DNA of 64,000 nt, taken from assembly GCA_028023455.1 (NCBI GenBank), contig JAQFVV010012490.1:2542001-2606000 (forward strand). The letters are read 5' to 3'. The notes below the pieces were generated by a model. It saw nothing but the letters and a program-made list of their open reading frames with translations, ran no database searches and was not told where the DNA came from. Of this stretch, positions 1-11,847 are shown piece after piece. Numbering within the stretch: position 1 is the first letter of the stretch; each line of letters begins with the position of its first letter. This DNA comes from Epiperipatus broadwayi. Its lineage: Eukaryota; Onychophora; Udeonychophora; Euonychophora; Peripatidae. Made by a program: the position numbers and the translations under genes.

Positions 1-740
1 TAAAGGAACCAATTCGTGGGAAGCGCATTAAGATTTATTTTAATGATGAAGTCAAGGAATTTGGGTTCCAGACTCCATCTTTTGAAGTGTGAAATGAGTC
101 TTTGGTTGGTTATTTTTAGGCTGGTTTTAATGGGTTGTTGATTATAGTTGATTATATTGTATGCTTCCCATAAGGTGATTTTTTTGTTAAGGTTAGAGGG
201 CATTATTGGGTTATAAAGTTGTAAGTGGTCTATTAGGGAGGCTATCCATGAACTGGCAGAGGGCGGAGGACGATCTGTCGGTGTAATTTTTTTAATAATG
301 TTGGAGTATCCACATGAGATGATCAGATTATGTAGAGTGTTGTGGGTTTTCTGTAAAATGATTGCTTGTATTGAGTGGAATGACAGTCCATTGAACCTGC
401 GTGGTCGTTGGATGCCTCGCAAGCTAATAGCAACTGTCCTTCCTCTCCAGAGAAGTTTGGTACATAATCGGTTGATTTTATTTTGAAACTGTTTAGACAT
501 TTTTACGAATGGAAGATAATATGAGATTTTTGGCATTATGATCATGTTGAGGAGGCCAACCTTTCCATATAATGAAAGGTATACTCTAGAGAGTGACGTG
601 GTGATGACTTCAGTTGAATGGAGGATTGCATCTTGAATCTCTCTTGCCATTGCAGTTGGTGTTTTGAAGATTGGGAAACCTAGGTATCTTTGGGGTTTTG
701 CAGAAAAGGGAGAGTTAATTTGTTTACCAATTCAATTACT
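1..740 (-). mobile_element. L1/Tx1-like LINE fragment, C-terminal part of the reverse transcriptase ORF, cut by window edge
   Basis: Read on the minus strand, this stretch gives a long collinear protein with few breaks. It runs from PKDTYLGFPIFKTPTAM through SLSRVYLSLYGKVGLLN, LLWRGRTVAISLRGIQ and KFLDFIIKINLNALPTNWF. The same order of blocks recurs at 6.6-7.9 kb on the plus strand (FLGFNCHKPPSIIRREI, SLSKVYLSLKDKVRLFN, LFWGDKTVAISLRKLQ, KFLDFVIKFNLDSLP), so the two are copies of one family. These blocks follow the reverse-transcriptase domain in L1/Tx1-type LINEs and end in a zinc-finger-like motif. That motif would lie beyond base 1 here. No RT catalytic motif is inside this fragment. It looks less decayed than the 6.6 kb copy. 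The clade name is an inference. Confidence 0.7.
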
Positions 741-1014
741 TATAGTTTCAACTATCTAGTAGGTGTTTTTTTTTTTTTTCAGTTATAAAACCCAATCCCA
801 TTATTTTTTAATACAAACGTATATTTTGATATATCTCTATATATGTGTTTATTATTATTTATATATATTTAATATGTATGCACATATCATTTTTCAAAAA
901 ATAAAGATACTTAAAAAGTGTATGAGCATAAACATTTTTTAATATATATGCACTACATATCTGTATATCCACAAATACTTTAATTTATCGATTTATTCAT
1001 TATTTTAAAATAAA

Positions 1015-1528
1015 CTATTCCAATTTAATATATAGGGGTTTGAACTCAGATTTTCACACGACCTTCAACTATCCATGCTATGTTATACTGCTGACACACT
1101 TAATCACACACATGTCGGAAAGATAAATAATCACCAATATACGTGCTAAACCAGCATTCGTCAGTTGGTCCAGATTATCATCTTCACACATATATACCAT
1201 CGATAAATAATCAGTTGGCCCAAATTATCATCACACATATATACAATCAAGATAAATAATCACCAATATCCATACTTCATGCTAAACCAGCACTCGTCAG
1301 TTGGTCCAGATTATCATCTCCACACGAATATTGATTGTATATATGTGTGGAGATGATAATCTGGACCAACTGATGAGTGCTGGTTTAACACGAAATACGC
1401 ATATTGGTGATTATTTATCTTTTCGACATGTGTGTGATCAAGGGTATCAGCAGTATGAGATAGTGTGGATAGTTGAGGGTCGTGTAAAAATCTAAGTTCA
1501 AACCCCTATATATTACATATTGGAATGA
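1015..1528. repeat. Palindromic repeat with hammerhead ribozyme (family R1)
   Basis: The outer arms are inverted copies. The left arm begins near 1015 with ATTCCAATTTAATATATAGG and GGGTTTGAACT; the right arm ends near 1528 with its complement. The arms meet in a short spacer around 1322-1343. The left arm is longer because it holds a tandem duplication: the block at 1145-1180 recurs at 1281-1316, a period of 136 bp, with a partial third copy at 1202-1235. The motif AGTTCAAACCC near 1494-1504, with a looser A-box-like stretch upstream, resembles a tRNA-type promoter. The open frame at 1301-1495 lies wholly inside the repeat and is not believed to be a gene. The hammerhead is annotated separately. 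Confidence 0.75.
1352..1419 (+). ncRNA. Hammerhead ribozyme, type I, short helix III (family R1)
   Basis: Core CTGATGA lies at 1370-1376 and GAAA at 1392-1395. Helix II is GTGCT (1377-1381) with AACAC (1387-1391), four of five pairs; the minus-strand copies have AGCAT or AGCAC here, which restores the fifth pair. Helix III is AT (1395-1396) with AT (1401-1402) around a 4-base loop, and the predicted cleavage is after A1403. Helix I is ACCAA (1365-1369) with TTGGT (1404-1408), then a 3-base bulge, then ATAATC (1356-1361) with GATTAT (1409-1414). All invariant core positions are present. Helix III of about 2 bp is the form known from Penelope-like elements and retrozymes. Two minus-strand relatives have CTGACGA cores at 1294-1300 and 1158-1164, with damaged GAAA parts. 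Self-cleavage is inferred from structure only. Confidence 0.72.
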
Positions 1529-1529
1529 A

Positions 1530-3040
1530 GGTATGAAAAAGCCTGTACTGTAGAAAAAATTCATATATTATTCCAATTTAAATAATTTTTAATTTATATA
1601 ATATTATCTTAAAATTAAAAGTAATTGCATTATGTAAAAAAAAAAATTTCTTCCAATTTACATATTAATGTTTTTGTTTTTTAATTGTTATTATTTTTGT
1701 ATTTAAATTTTGTCTTATTCCCTCTGTAACTAATTTATAAATTTCAAGACAAAATCTTGATATATATATTTCATACTTTATATCCATAACAAATAAATTT
1801 TATATCTAAAAAAATTTAGTTAACATATATATTTACAATTTTATTTATTTACAATATATACAAACACTTGTACTACATATATAAATTATATAATTAATTA
1901 CAATAATTTTTGGAGTTCTTCATTTTTTCTTATATAGAGAGCTTTTATTTTTCTATTTTATTTTTAGTGAAATATATTTTAATATCACTTTCATTAAATA
2001 TATGCTATTTATTTCTTGTAAGTTTATTAATAGATTTTTTATTATATTTATATTGCTTAAAGCTTTATAACTGAATTCTTTGTTTTCCTATTTATTTATT
2101 TGTTACATTTTTTGTTTATACTTTATACATTTTATTCCATAAAAACTCTTTAAATTCTCTTGATTGCTTTATTTTTATTTAAATGTTTATTATTCAATAT
2201 ACTTATCATGTTATTTATTTTTTATTAACTATTTGGATGTTTTTATTATATTTATTTATTCTGTGTACTATTTTTTATTGTATGTTTTTGTATTTATGTA
2301 TTTAGTATTTTGTTTTTAGTTTTATTATTTATTATACTTTTTTTCTATTTTTCTATTATTATTTTCTCTTAATTTTACTGTTTAATTGTCATTTTAAATG
2401 TCTTTTAATTTAACTTTTTTGTGATGGATTTTATTTGAACAGGAAATAATTACCTTATATATCATTTAGTTTGTATTTGAATAACAATTTATGATACTAT
2501 TTTTATTGCATTCCTTTCTATATATTAATGTTTGTATTTTGATTTTTTTATTATTATTTTTTACTTAAAATATTTGTTAAAAAATCTGTATTTTTTTTTT
2601 TAATGTCATTTATAAGTTTTGCTATTTGTCTTTGATTTGTATAATTATGGCTTAATGTACTTTTTAATGTTCTCCACAACAATTTTTTTTTTCTATATAT
2701 AACAATCTTTATTAAACTCAATGTGAATCTTTTACAACATATTTTTGTTAGTTTTAGATTTTAATGAAGAATATTATATATAGAAAGAAGAATTATTAAT
2801 GGAAAAGGAGGAAGCATTTATATGAATAAATTTTAAAAACATTGTAAATGAAGAATAAAACCCCGTTTTTTTTATAAAAGATATGTAGATAACTATATTT
2901 GCCTGAAGTTTTGTGATAATGATATTTTAGTTGTACTTATCTGTTGAACTATTATCCTAATCTAACATTAAATCATGAAAATCTTGAGAAAACAACTGTT
3001 AATAATATTATATAGGTTAGTATCTTCACAATGTTTTAAG
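1530..3040. other. AT-rich stretch without recognisable genes
   Basis: Mostly T-rich and A-rich low-complexity sequence. No long frame, TE motif or tRNA-like structure was recognised. Confidence 0.5.
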
Positions 3041-3084
3041 TGGTATTAGTATCCTCTCCTCTTCAGATATTTCTAGTCTTAAGA

Positions 3085-3170
3085 CAATACTAGCATGGGA
3101 ATCTAACCTAGATCTTTAGATTCTTGAAAGTTGAATTAATTCTCTACCCAACTGAGCGATTCTGTCAAAG
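3085..3170 (-). repeat. tRNA-like SINE remnant
   Basis: On the minus strand an A-box-like CGCTCAGTTGGGTAGAG is followed about 40 bases later by a B-box-like AGGTTAGATTCCC. The spacing is right for a tRNA-derived head, but the anticodon region does not fold well, so this is a SINE or decayed tRNA and not a functional gene. It sits just 3' of the Penelope-like remnant on the same strand. Confidence 0.45.
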
Positions 3171-3179
3171 GTAACAGTC

Positions 3180-3990
3180 AATAGAAATTTTATGTATGAG
3201 ATTCCTCCTGATTTTTCCACTTTTTCCTAAGAGTAAAGTTTGTTAGTGGCTTTTAGACATTGTGTATAGTCACACTAGGTAGACTGTAGGGTTACTTACC
3301 ATTATCATGTAAGCAGCATCTTTGAATTTTCTTCTTTCAATGTTTTCTTCTCTGTCCAATATTTTGTATTTCTCCAATCAAATATATGTTGATTTGTACA
3401 TACATGGTCTGCTACTTTAGTTATATCTGAATTCTTTTTTCTAATCATCAGTTGTACTCTTTCAATTATTTCTCAATGGGACAACTAGTCTCACTAATAT
3501 ACTTCCTTCCACATTGGCATGGTATTTTATAGATGTAGTTTTTTTTGTTTTTCATCATTTCAAATATAGGCCTTGTCGATGCTAGAATTTCTTGTAGTGT
3601 AGTATAGCTCTGGAAAGCTGATCTGATTATATTCATCGCAGATTTTTTTTATTTTATCTGCTGTTTCTGGTATATATGGATACACTATAATATCAATTAT
3701 TGTTTTTTTTTGTTTTTTTTTTGGTGTTTGTTTTTGTTGTCTACTTACGGTTTTCTTAATGACAGCTGATTCATGAGAGTTTCTTTATGGGAATCTTTTT
3801 TTTTTTCAAATCATTGGTTTATGACCAAACTTCTGTTGCTCTATTCCATAGTGATTATATAATTCCCAGTTCTGTATTTCTGGTGTGATTGGATGTATAT
3901 GCTAAGTGTTTTTCTGTATGTTTCAGTTTTCTGTAAACTGTAGTTTTGATTTTGCTATGAGAAAATCTTATCACAAGAATATCTTAAAAT
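3180..3990 (-). pseudogene. Penelope-like retroelement remnant (GIY-YIG endonuclease end)
   Basis: Minus-strand translation across several frames gives, in order: IIVYPYIPETADKI-KICDEYN (about 3700-3620), a Thr-rich link, then YKIPCQCGRKYISET (about 3525-3480), then VQLMIRKK, ADHVCTNQH and ILDREENIERRKFKDAAYMIM (about 3350-3300). This order matches the 3' part of Penelope-like elements: the thumb of the reverse transcriptase, the Cys-containing linker, and a GIY-YIG endonuclease with its Y-I-G-E-T-like signature and downstream Glu. The frame has stops and shifts, so it is dead. Penelope-like elements bear hammerhead motifs and are the presumed helpers of retrozymes, which links it to the ribozyme repeats in this window. 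The RT catalytic core was not found upstream. Confidence 0.68.
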
Positions 3991-3999
3991 GCCAATTTT

Positions 4000-5020
4000 T
4001 GTTCAGGTTCTGATTCTATTATGAATTTAATTCAAGACTCTGAAGGTCCAGGTTTGATTACTATGCTTGCACCATAACTGATCAGGTTAGCAACACCTAA
4101 AGAATAGAAGAGAATTAATACCCCTCTAATTGTTAGGTAGACACTAACCTGTGTGCTATTACTAACATATGAATGTAATTGGAAAATTTAAATAAAGTTT
4201 TAAATTTTTCTAAAGATATTCATGATTTAATGTTAAATGGTGGAAATAGTTCAACATAAAAGTATTTGTAGAATACTATTTATTTACTTGCAATAAATAA
4301 AAGACTAATAGAAAAGTTCATAAATGACATTAATAAACTTGATTTACAAAAATAAAATAAAATTTGCAATAGGAAAATTATTTTTTTAAACATTTTAATT
4401 AAAAAAAAAAAAAAAAACAAATACAAACATCAATAATATTTCTGTAGTATAATTTTCACTACACCATTCACACAAAGTAGGGGCTGGTTACTATCTCTTT
4501 TAATACCTTATGAAGGGGTGTAATAATAAACATATGACTAAAAACATGTGAAAAAAATATATGATTAGCAATCATGAAATTAAGTGTTTTTAATGCTTAG
4601 GTTGATTTTAGTGATAAAGATTAGTGTTATGATTTATGTGTGTGTATCTATATATCTCCTTTTACTTTTACAATTAACCCCAACAAAAAAGCTATTATAT
4701 ATAATGGAGAAAACTTAATTAGTCTCATGGAGATTGGCAATTAGTAATTGATAGTTTCCTGGCAACATCAAAAGCAAAGATTATTTCTGTTTATATGGAT
4801 AAAATCTCCTTATTTCTGTTCTTTATTAAAATAACAACATATATATATGTGTGTGTAATTAATTCAGTGTCAGAATATGTAATGTATGATGAAATGCTGC
4901 TGTTATAAATAACTGATGATTCTTTAGCCACCTAATTTGATGGTTTATGTAATAAGAGAATAGCTCTTTTGCCTAAATTATCAAATATTTTCATTAAATA
5001 GTGCATCAATTGTATATATG
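4000..5020. other. AT-rich stretch, nothing recognised
   Basis: Homopolymer and dinucleotide tracts, no supported gene. A B-box-like CCAGGTTTGATTACTATGC near 4049 may be another decayed tRNA-derived repeat, but no A box was seen. Confidence 0.4.
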
Positions 5021-5025
5021 TGGCT

Positions 5026-8000
5026 GCAGAAAAAAAGTTGGTTTTAATTTAATGCAGGTCTGTAATTCCTCTTTGAAGTCAAAAGAACTGAGCAGTATAA
5101 ATTTTGATGTCCATTCCATATGTTCTTGTTGCATCTGTTATTATTATGTGATTATTCACTTGATAGACAAACATAAATAGGCTGTTAACACACACTAATT
5201 ACTATAGCATGTTTTATTGTTTTTTCATATCTGGATTTCGAATCAAAAAACACCATGATACTTTTTTTTTAGATGTCTTTTTGTTTTTTTAATGAAACAT
5301 CAGTTGAATTTTATTAATGTGAATGAATGAATGTCCACTTTTATATATATATACAATCATGATAAATAAAATTAAATCCTGACTGCCATATCCTGGAGGC
5401 TGTGAAGTTGTTGGCAAAGGTAGGAGTTGATGACTAAAGGAAGAAAGTGCTACCTACAGTCCTTTTATTTAGTGAAGAAAAGTAACTATCTAATTGTCAG
5501 ATTTTGTGATTATAAGAAAAGGTGAAGAGATTATTGATTTGAAAAATAAATATATTTGTTACTGTAAATGCTTAAATATTGGAAGTACAAATAGAATGAA
5601 ATTCATTTGTAAATTTAAAAAAATGTGGAAACAACACTGTGGAGATTAATGATGTATCAGATAAAGTGATAAAATTAATTAATTTATCAATTTAATGAAT
5701 AATAATTCAGATTAAAGCCTAATGAACTTTTATTCTTATGGAATAGAAGATTTTTATTTAGATGTACAGAATGCTTTTGATTAAATGAAACTATTTTAAA
5801 TTGCTGTGGTGCGTTTAATGCTAGAATTGAAAACCATTTAAATATGAAAGTGCTGTCAGTCAAATTTGATTATAGAAACAAACATAGACAAGTCACTGAT
5901 TTGTTTAAATTTGCAGAAATGAATTTTTTTTTTTTTTTTTGAGAAAAATGGACATCAAAGCATTCACATGAAGTTTTGATAAACAAAAAATAATGTATTT
6001 CAAGTTTGTAATATTTTTAATGCATGAAATGATTAGTTTGTGAAATGTAAAATATATGTCAATGCAAAACTTGAAATATGAAAACTATAAAAAAAGTCAA
6101 TATTAGTAATTGTTATTTCTAACCTTCACGAATATTCCAATGAATGAAATTAGATCTTGCAGTTAATTTTAAAAATATTAACCCATTTTGGAGACAGTTC
6201 AGATATAACTGAGAAATAAATGATTCTATACCAAAAACTGCTACACAGAATTGAGACAATTTAATCTATGGTGAAATATATATATGAAATACTTAAGAAT
6301 GATCCATTTTGAAGAATATTTATATTTTTACAAGAATGAAGTATCAAAAAATGCAATACATCTTGATATTGGAAGGAAAGTTATTTCATCATTAAGAAGA
6401 AAAGATGATATTATTACTAAAAAAAGGAACAATATTGTGGAATATATGAAATAGTACTTCAAAGAACTATATAAAAATAAAGAATAAGAAAGTAATAAAG
6501 CCCTTTTCTGAAATGTCAGGTATTTTAAATGAAGAGACTAGATATAATTAAACTAATGAAAAACCTCCCAGAAATTATGGAACTATTACTATATCTTAAA
6601 ATAAGTGTATCCACTACTGTTGGAGATCGAAAGGGAGTTATCAGGAGTATATATACCTGCTAATGGAAGAGAGGTGAAGCATATTAACTTCATGGATGAT
6701 ATTCTGCCTGCCATCTCAGAAATTTATAAAGAAACTAGAGCTAATCTTAGATCAATACTCGGTGAAGCACAAGTTAGAAATTAATAGGCAAAAATCTGCA
6801 ACATTGGAAATATTAACTGGAGGGAAAATCAAATCAAACATCACAGCCAATCCACAAAAATTTTTAGGTTTTAATTGCCACAAACCACCATCCATAATAA
6901 GAAGAGAAATTGTGGAATCATTGTTAACATCAATCAAACAAACCACATCCTCCCTTTCAAAAGTTTACTTATCACTGAAGGATAAAGTCAGACTTTTTAA
7001 CACCTTATTATTCCTGAAAATCAGCTATTTCATGAATTGATTTAACCCCAAAAATTCATTAAGAAAATAAATTCAGAATGCGCAAGACTATTCTGGGGGG
7101 ATAAAACTGTAGCTATAAGTCTACGGAAGTTACAAAAGCCCAGAAAATTTAACAGCCTCGCACTCCACTCTATTCTTATACTCATCTTTCAAAGAAATTA
7201 TAACAAGATGTGCAGACTACAGAAAAGTCATATAAAACTGATGGAACAAGAGACTATAACACTGATCGATAGGCCTCCATCAATACAACAGAACTGGACA
7301 AAGACTCTATGGGATAATGTGGGGAAATTTATTAACATTGAAAATCATACCATTACTACAAAACTGAAATATTGGGAAGCTTACAAACTTATGCATGGGG
7401 AAGATCAAATTGGCAACACCCTGTAAGGAGTAAACAATAAAAAAATAGTGTTGGGCTCTAGGCTTTTGTACCTAGAGCCAAAATTCCTAGACTTTGTGAT
7501 TAAATTCAATTTAGATTCCCTCCCCATGAAATCCTTCCTAGCCAATAAAAGAAACCATAAAAAAATTGAACCAATCTGTTAAATGTGTGGGAAGGAAGAA
7601 GAATCAATTAACCACATCATCATGAGATGCACCAGATTAAATATTCACAGACTATTAATTACAAATTGGATAAAGAACCTAAATGCTAATGTCTTATCCA
7701 TAAGAAGTTATATGGAACATGGTATTTTTGGACAAATTAGACTTTCCATTTTGTTCAACTACGCATTTTGGTGTCTCAGGTGCAAGATAGTAATGGAGCA
7801 GGCAGAAGACCCTAAGGGCTACATATTCATGAAAACAATAAACAAAATCAAGAAAAGAGATCATTTAATTGCCCCAAAATACATAGTGGAGTCTACATAG
7901 TTGTCGCTGGACCTGCATTCTGCAAATCAATCTGAACATTTATAATGTAACTTATTAACAAATATAATTTATAGATTTATTTTTTTTAAAAAAAGTGGTT

Positions 8001-9286
8001 GAAGAAATAGATATAGTTGTCAAAGATATCTAAATAATAAAAATGTATCATATAGTTGGAAGAAATCAAGCAGCAATATTAATATTTAAAAGTGAATTTA
8101 CTAGAAATTATAGACTTATCAATATTCTATCAGTTCCATAAAAGATTATTAATATTTCAATTCATCTGTGGAAAACATTGAACTCACAACAAAAAAAGCT
8201 AACTGTAAAATTGATTTTTTATCATAGTAGATTACATTTAAGTATTAAGAAATGTTATAGAAATGACCAATGAATATAAATTGCCATTTTCCTGTGGTTT
8301 TGTGATATATAAAAGACATTTGTTTTTATAAACACTTCCAATGTGATTAAATCTTTGTAGTATCAAGATATAGGACCAAGATATATTCTAAAGATTTATC
8401 AAAATGCAACAGCAATAATTAAATTATGTGGTTACCCTGAGAATATTTTTAATTAATATCTCTGCAAATTTTTAAGGCAGTTTTAAAGTCAGTATTTGTG
8501 GATTAACATGAAAAGCTAAAGGAATAAAAATAAATAAAATTTAAACTATCTAGACTTTGTAAATTATTTGGTTGTCTTTACAAATAATGCTACAAAAAAT
8601 GTTGCAAGACCTATCAGTTACAAGTAAGAAAATAAAATTAATGTTAAAAAGATTAAATTAATATTTGTAGTTTACATATTAAAAAAAAATACAGATTGAT
8701 AATAATCAATAAACTATTATTGTCAATATTGTATATTCTATAAATACTTTAATTAAATTGTCAATAAAGATGGAAAAATAATAGATTAAATTAATCATGG
8801 GATCAAATTTAGATGAAATGTTTTTGGTAAAATTAAGATAATATTAAAATAAATTTTGCCTGTATGTGTGAATAAAGTTTTTAATAAATGTGTTTTACTA
8901 CTTTTTATTTATGTATCTGAAACTTGAATGTTTAACAGAAAAACAATTCAGAAACTTAATGAATATTCAATGAAGTATAGAAAGATATATGTTTAAGTTA
9001 ACAGGGAAAGAAAATTGAAAGCAATATATATATATGGGTGAGTGAACAAATAGATATCATTCAAAGAATTAAAAGATTCAAATAGAACTATATGTTTTTA
9101 GAAGAAATAACAATAGATGGATAGTTGAAGTGTTACACTGAATTTCAAATATTGTAAACAATCTACAAAGATACTATATGTAAGATAAGTGACTAAAATA
9201 AGAAAGTTTGCTAGGTAATATAGCAAAGAGAATCTAGTTTGAATATTCTGCAGTGGGTCAGTAGTGTTTGAAAATGATGATGATAT
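5026..9286 (+). mobile_element. Decayed full-span RTE LINE copy, interrupted
   Basis: This copy aligns end to end with the young RTE at 49335-52722. Its 5' end has GCAGAAA near 5026, the 5' leader block ending CCATTCCATATGTTCTTGTT, an ATGATAAAT where the ORF start should be (about 5360), and endonuclease and reverse-transcriptase blocks full of stops. The 3' end reads CTGCAGTGGGTCAGTAG followed by GATGATGAT at 9276. It is interrupted between about 6590 and 7985 by an L1/Tx1-like LINE fragment. The junction falls within the RT N-terminal region, and the RTE resumes at GTGGTTGAAGAAATAGA (7997). Many indels show it is much older than the copy at 49.3 kb. Confidence 0.75.
6595..7980 (+). pseudogene. 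L1/Tx1-like LINE fragment, RT C-terminal half plus zinc-finger-like end
   Basis: The translation begins with GREVKHINFMDDI (about 6667-6705), which is RT motif C with FMDD in place of the usual YADD/FADD. It continues in the next frame with IFCLPSQKFIKKLELILDQ and LEINRQKSATL (the region after motif C). Next come NPQKFLGFNCHK, SLSKVYLSLKDKV, ARLFWGDKTVAISL and KLKYWEAYKLM. The end carries a C-x2-C ... H-x4-C motif, MCGKEEESINHIIMRC (about 7583-7630), resembling the zf-RVT domain. The ORF finishes at 7898-7900 and an AT-rich 3' tail follows. Frames change at least three times. It is nested in the RTE copy, and no unambiguous target duplication could be defined. Confidence 0.72.
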
Positions 9287-9289
9287 ATT

Positions 9290-10640
9290 AAATATTTAGA
9301 TGTCCTATATATTTGACTTATTTAGGTTATCATGAATAAGTGTTAATTATTCAGATAAACTTTGATATATTTATGATAAAATGTACTTAGCATGACCAAT
9401 GCAAAGAATTTTAGTGTAAAAATAAAAGGATCTTGCAAGTCTTATTTGGATATAAGTGCAAAATTATAACAAGAGTTATATGAAGTAGAATATATTATTC
9501 TAAAATAATCAAATATTTTTTAGAAAAACTGTAGTTTGGTATAAGCAGGGTAATCAAATTCTTTTATTTCTGTGTAACCAGATGTTTTAGATTTTCAAAG
9601 AAGAGACAGATACTAAAAATAATCAGATATGTGATAGCACTGAAGTTAGTAATCATTCTTTCAGAAACTGTTTCTAATGAAGCATTTTTTCAGAAGTTAT
9701 TTAAAAACATTGTTCAATATATAAACTAGAATTTAAGAAAAGTTACAAAAGTAATTTTATTTTTTTATGTTTATGGAACCTGGTTGATAATGTAGGTTAT
9801 AAAATAAAATCGAGAAATACCATAGTAATACTATGTATTATATAAATTATTGTCTAGATAAGACAAATTTTATCTACCATCATGTTGCATAAAACCTGAC
9901 AAAATAAAAATTTATCATTAAAGAGATTTTCAGCATCCAAATACATTTGAAGCAGTAAAAACAGGTACTTAATTCAGTGCTAGAATTCAAAATTTGATGT
10001 GATTCATTTAAAAACCAATTTGAGTTTTTTAAGAAATGTTGACTTGATATTTGGTTATATTAATTATACAAAACTTTTTTAGGCATTGTAATTCCTCAAG
10101 AAGCAGTAAACTTAGGCTTACTAAATATTATACTTTCTGAATGGAAGATAATTTTGTTAAAAAAATGTTAATATAAAAAAAAAATAATAATGTTGTAAAC
10201 TAGTTTATTACAATATATCAGTAGTATGTTTCTTCATTGTATTATGTTTGTTTAATTTCATATTATTATTGTCATTTCATGTAAAAATAGAATATTTAAT
10301 GTTTTTATTCAAAGATGGGATCAGGATCAGGACCAAATTTGAAAGATATTTTGCAAAGTTAAATTTTTGTTCATTTTATATGAACATCATTAATTAGTAC
10401 ACTATATTATTTATGAGTTAGTGCACAAAATATTGTACATGGCATTATTATCACATACTAAAGTGTTAATATGCATTAGGTTTTCAGCTTTTGATTTTAA
10501 ACATACACTTTCTATAGTCACGTCTCTTGTCTTCTTTTCAGTTAATGCAGGTTCTGAAGGTGGTGAATTTTTTAATGAGAAGAAAGTAACTTAAGTTGAC
10601 AATAGCTACTAGTTTCTAAAATAAGCAGTAACCTCCAGTC
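9290..10640. other. AT-rich stretch, no supported gene
   Basis: No coding frame or repeat family was recognised. The part at 9420-9990 looks slightly less simple than its surroundings and may be an old transposon, but no family motif could be fixed. Confidence 0.35.
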
Positions 10641-10644
10641 ACAA

Positions 10645-10910
10645 ACTTATATTAAAACAGGCAAAACTCTCTAAGTATTGCCACTCAATGCAAGCCAGAG
10701 TAATCAATGAATGCCAGAAGCTTGTGCATAAAATCCTCATTTAGTGCGTACTCATTCAATATCCCCAGACTAGTTTCTGGCTTGTGACATTCATCCGTGA
10801 GGAGTCTTAGATCTAAGAGCACTGCACCTAGACTTTATGATCTCTGTTTTAATAACAGTTATAAGTAAGCAAAGAAATGGTGGTCATGTGATGTTTATTG
10901 GCTTAAAACA
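10645..10910 (-). repeat. R2 hammerhead repeat, locus 1 (partial)
   Basis: Most of this copy is R2 in minus orientation, starting at the AACAGGCAAAACTC block. After about 10848 it switches to the plus-orientation end of the unit (TGTTTTAATAACAGTTATAAG ending TTATTGGCTTAA). Read on the minus strand, the hammerhead (about 10761-10804) has core CGGATGA (one change from CTGATGA), GAAAC, loop TA, triplet GTC and TGGGGAT. The core is damaged by one base. Confidence 0.65.
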
Positions 10911-11847
10911 TTCAATATATTTGGTCTTTTTGTCTTATTAAATTATGGTAGATTTTAATGTTTGCTTTGAATTAACTTTTCTACTCATATTTGAATGTCT
11001 TAAAATCCTGTCATGCTGGACAAAATCTCAAATCAGAATTTAAATTTAAGTAATAAATCTTATTTTAGTGTTTAAAAGTCATAAGTGAAGTTTATTAATT
11101 TTGTCATATTTATTGATCATTATTTTGTTTTATTTTATTGATCAAGCTCTAATTTCTACATAAATTCTGATAGTAGATATGACAATTTTTCTAGCTGAAG
11201 ATAAATCGAAATAATAGCAATAGGATATTATGATCAACAAATATTTGGCCATCATAACTTCTTAAAAACATTTAATTTTAGGCATTCATAAAATCTCTTA
11301 GAAACATGATCATAAAAAAATATTATTATATGGAAAATATATATCATCAACCATTATCAAGCCACTGTAGGATGAAGGTCTCTCCAAGTTCAATTCATCT
11401 TCTCCGATTTCTAGCCTCTTTTCTCCACATACTCCTGCACACTTTCTTATTTCATCCATCCATTTTACATGTGGTCTCTTTCTGGGTCTTTTACAATCCC
11501 TTGAAATCCAATTTAAGATTTCAATTGTCTATCTATTATCATCTCTTTTAGCAATATGTCCAGCCCAACTTCACTTCAGCTTTTTAATTCTTTCAATGAT
11601 ATCAGTAACATCTGTTTGTTCTCTTACTCATGTATTGCACTTTTGATTTCTTGTTAATCCTAGCGTGCACTCTACATACTTCTTTGAGTGGTCTGAAGTC
11701 TCTATATTGCTCTTCTATTAAATATTCAAGTCTCTGATCCATAAGTAAGAATGGGTAAAACACATTTATTAAAAACCTTTTCCAACGCATTGTCTTATTT
11801 TTCAGAAATATTACCAAATTCACCACTTCCTTTATTTTGCTATAATA

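Noticed and set aside
1301-1495. 64-codon open frame
   Set aside because: It lies inside the palindromic R1 repeat and overlaps the hammerhead; no protein motif.
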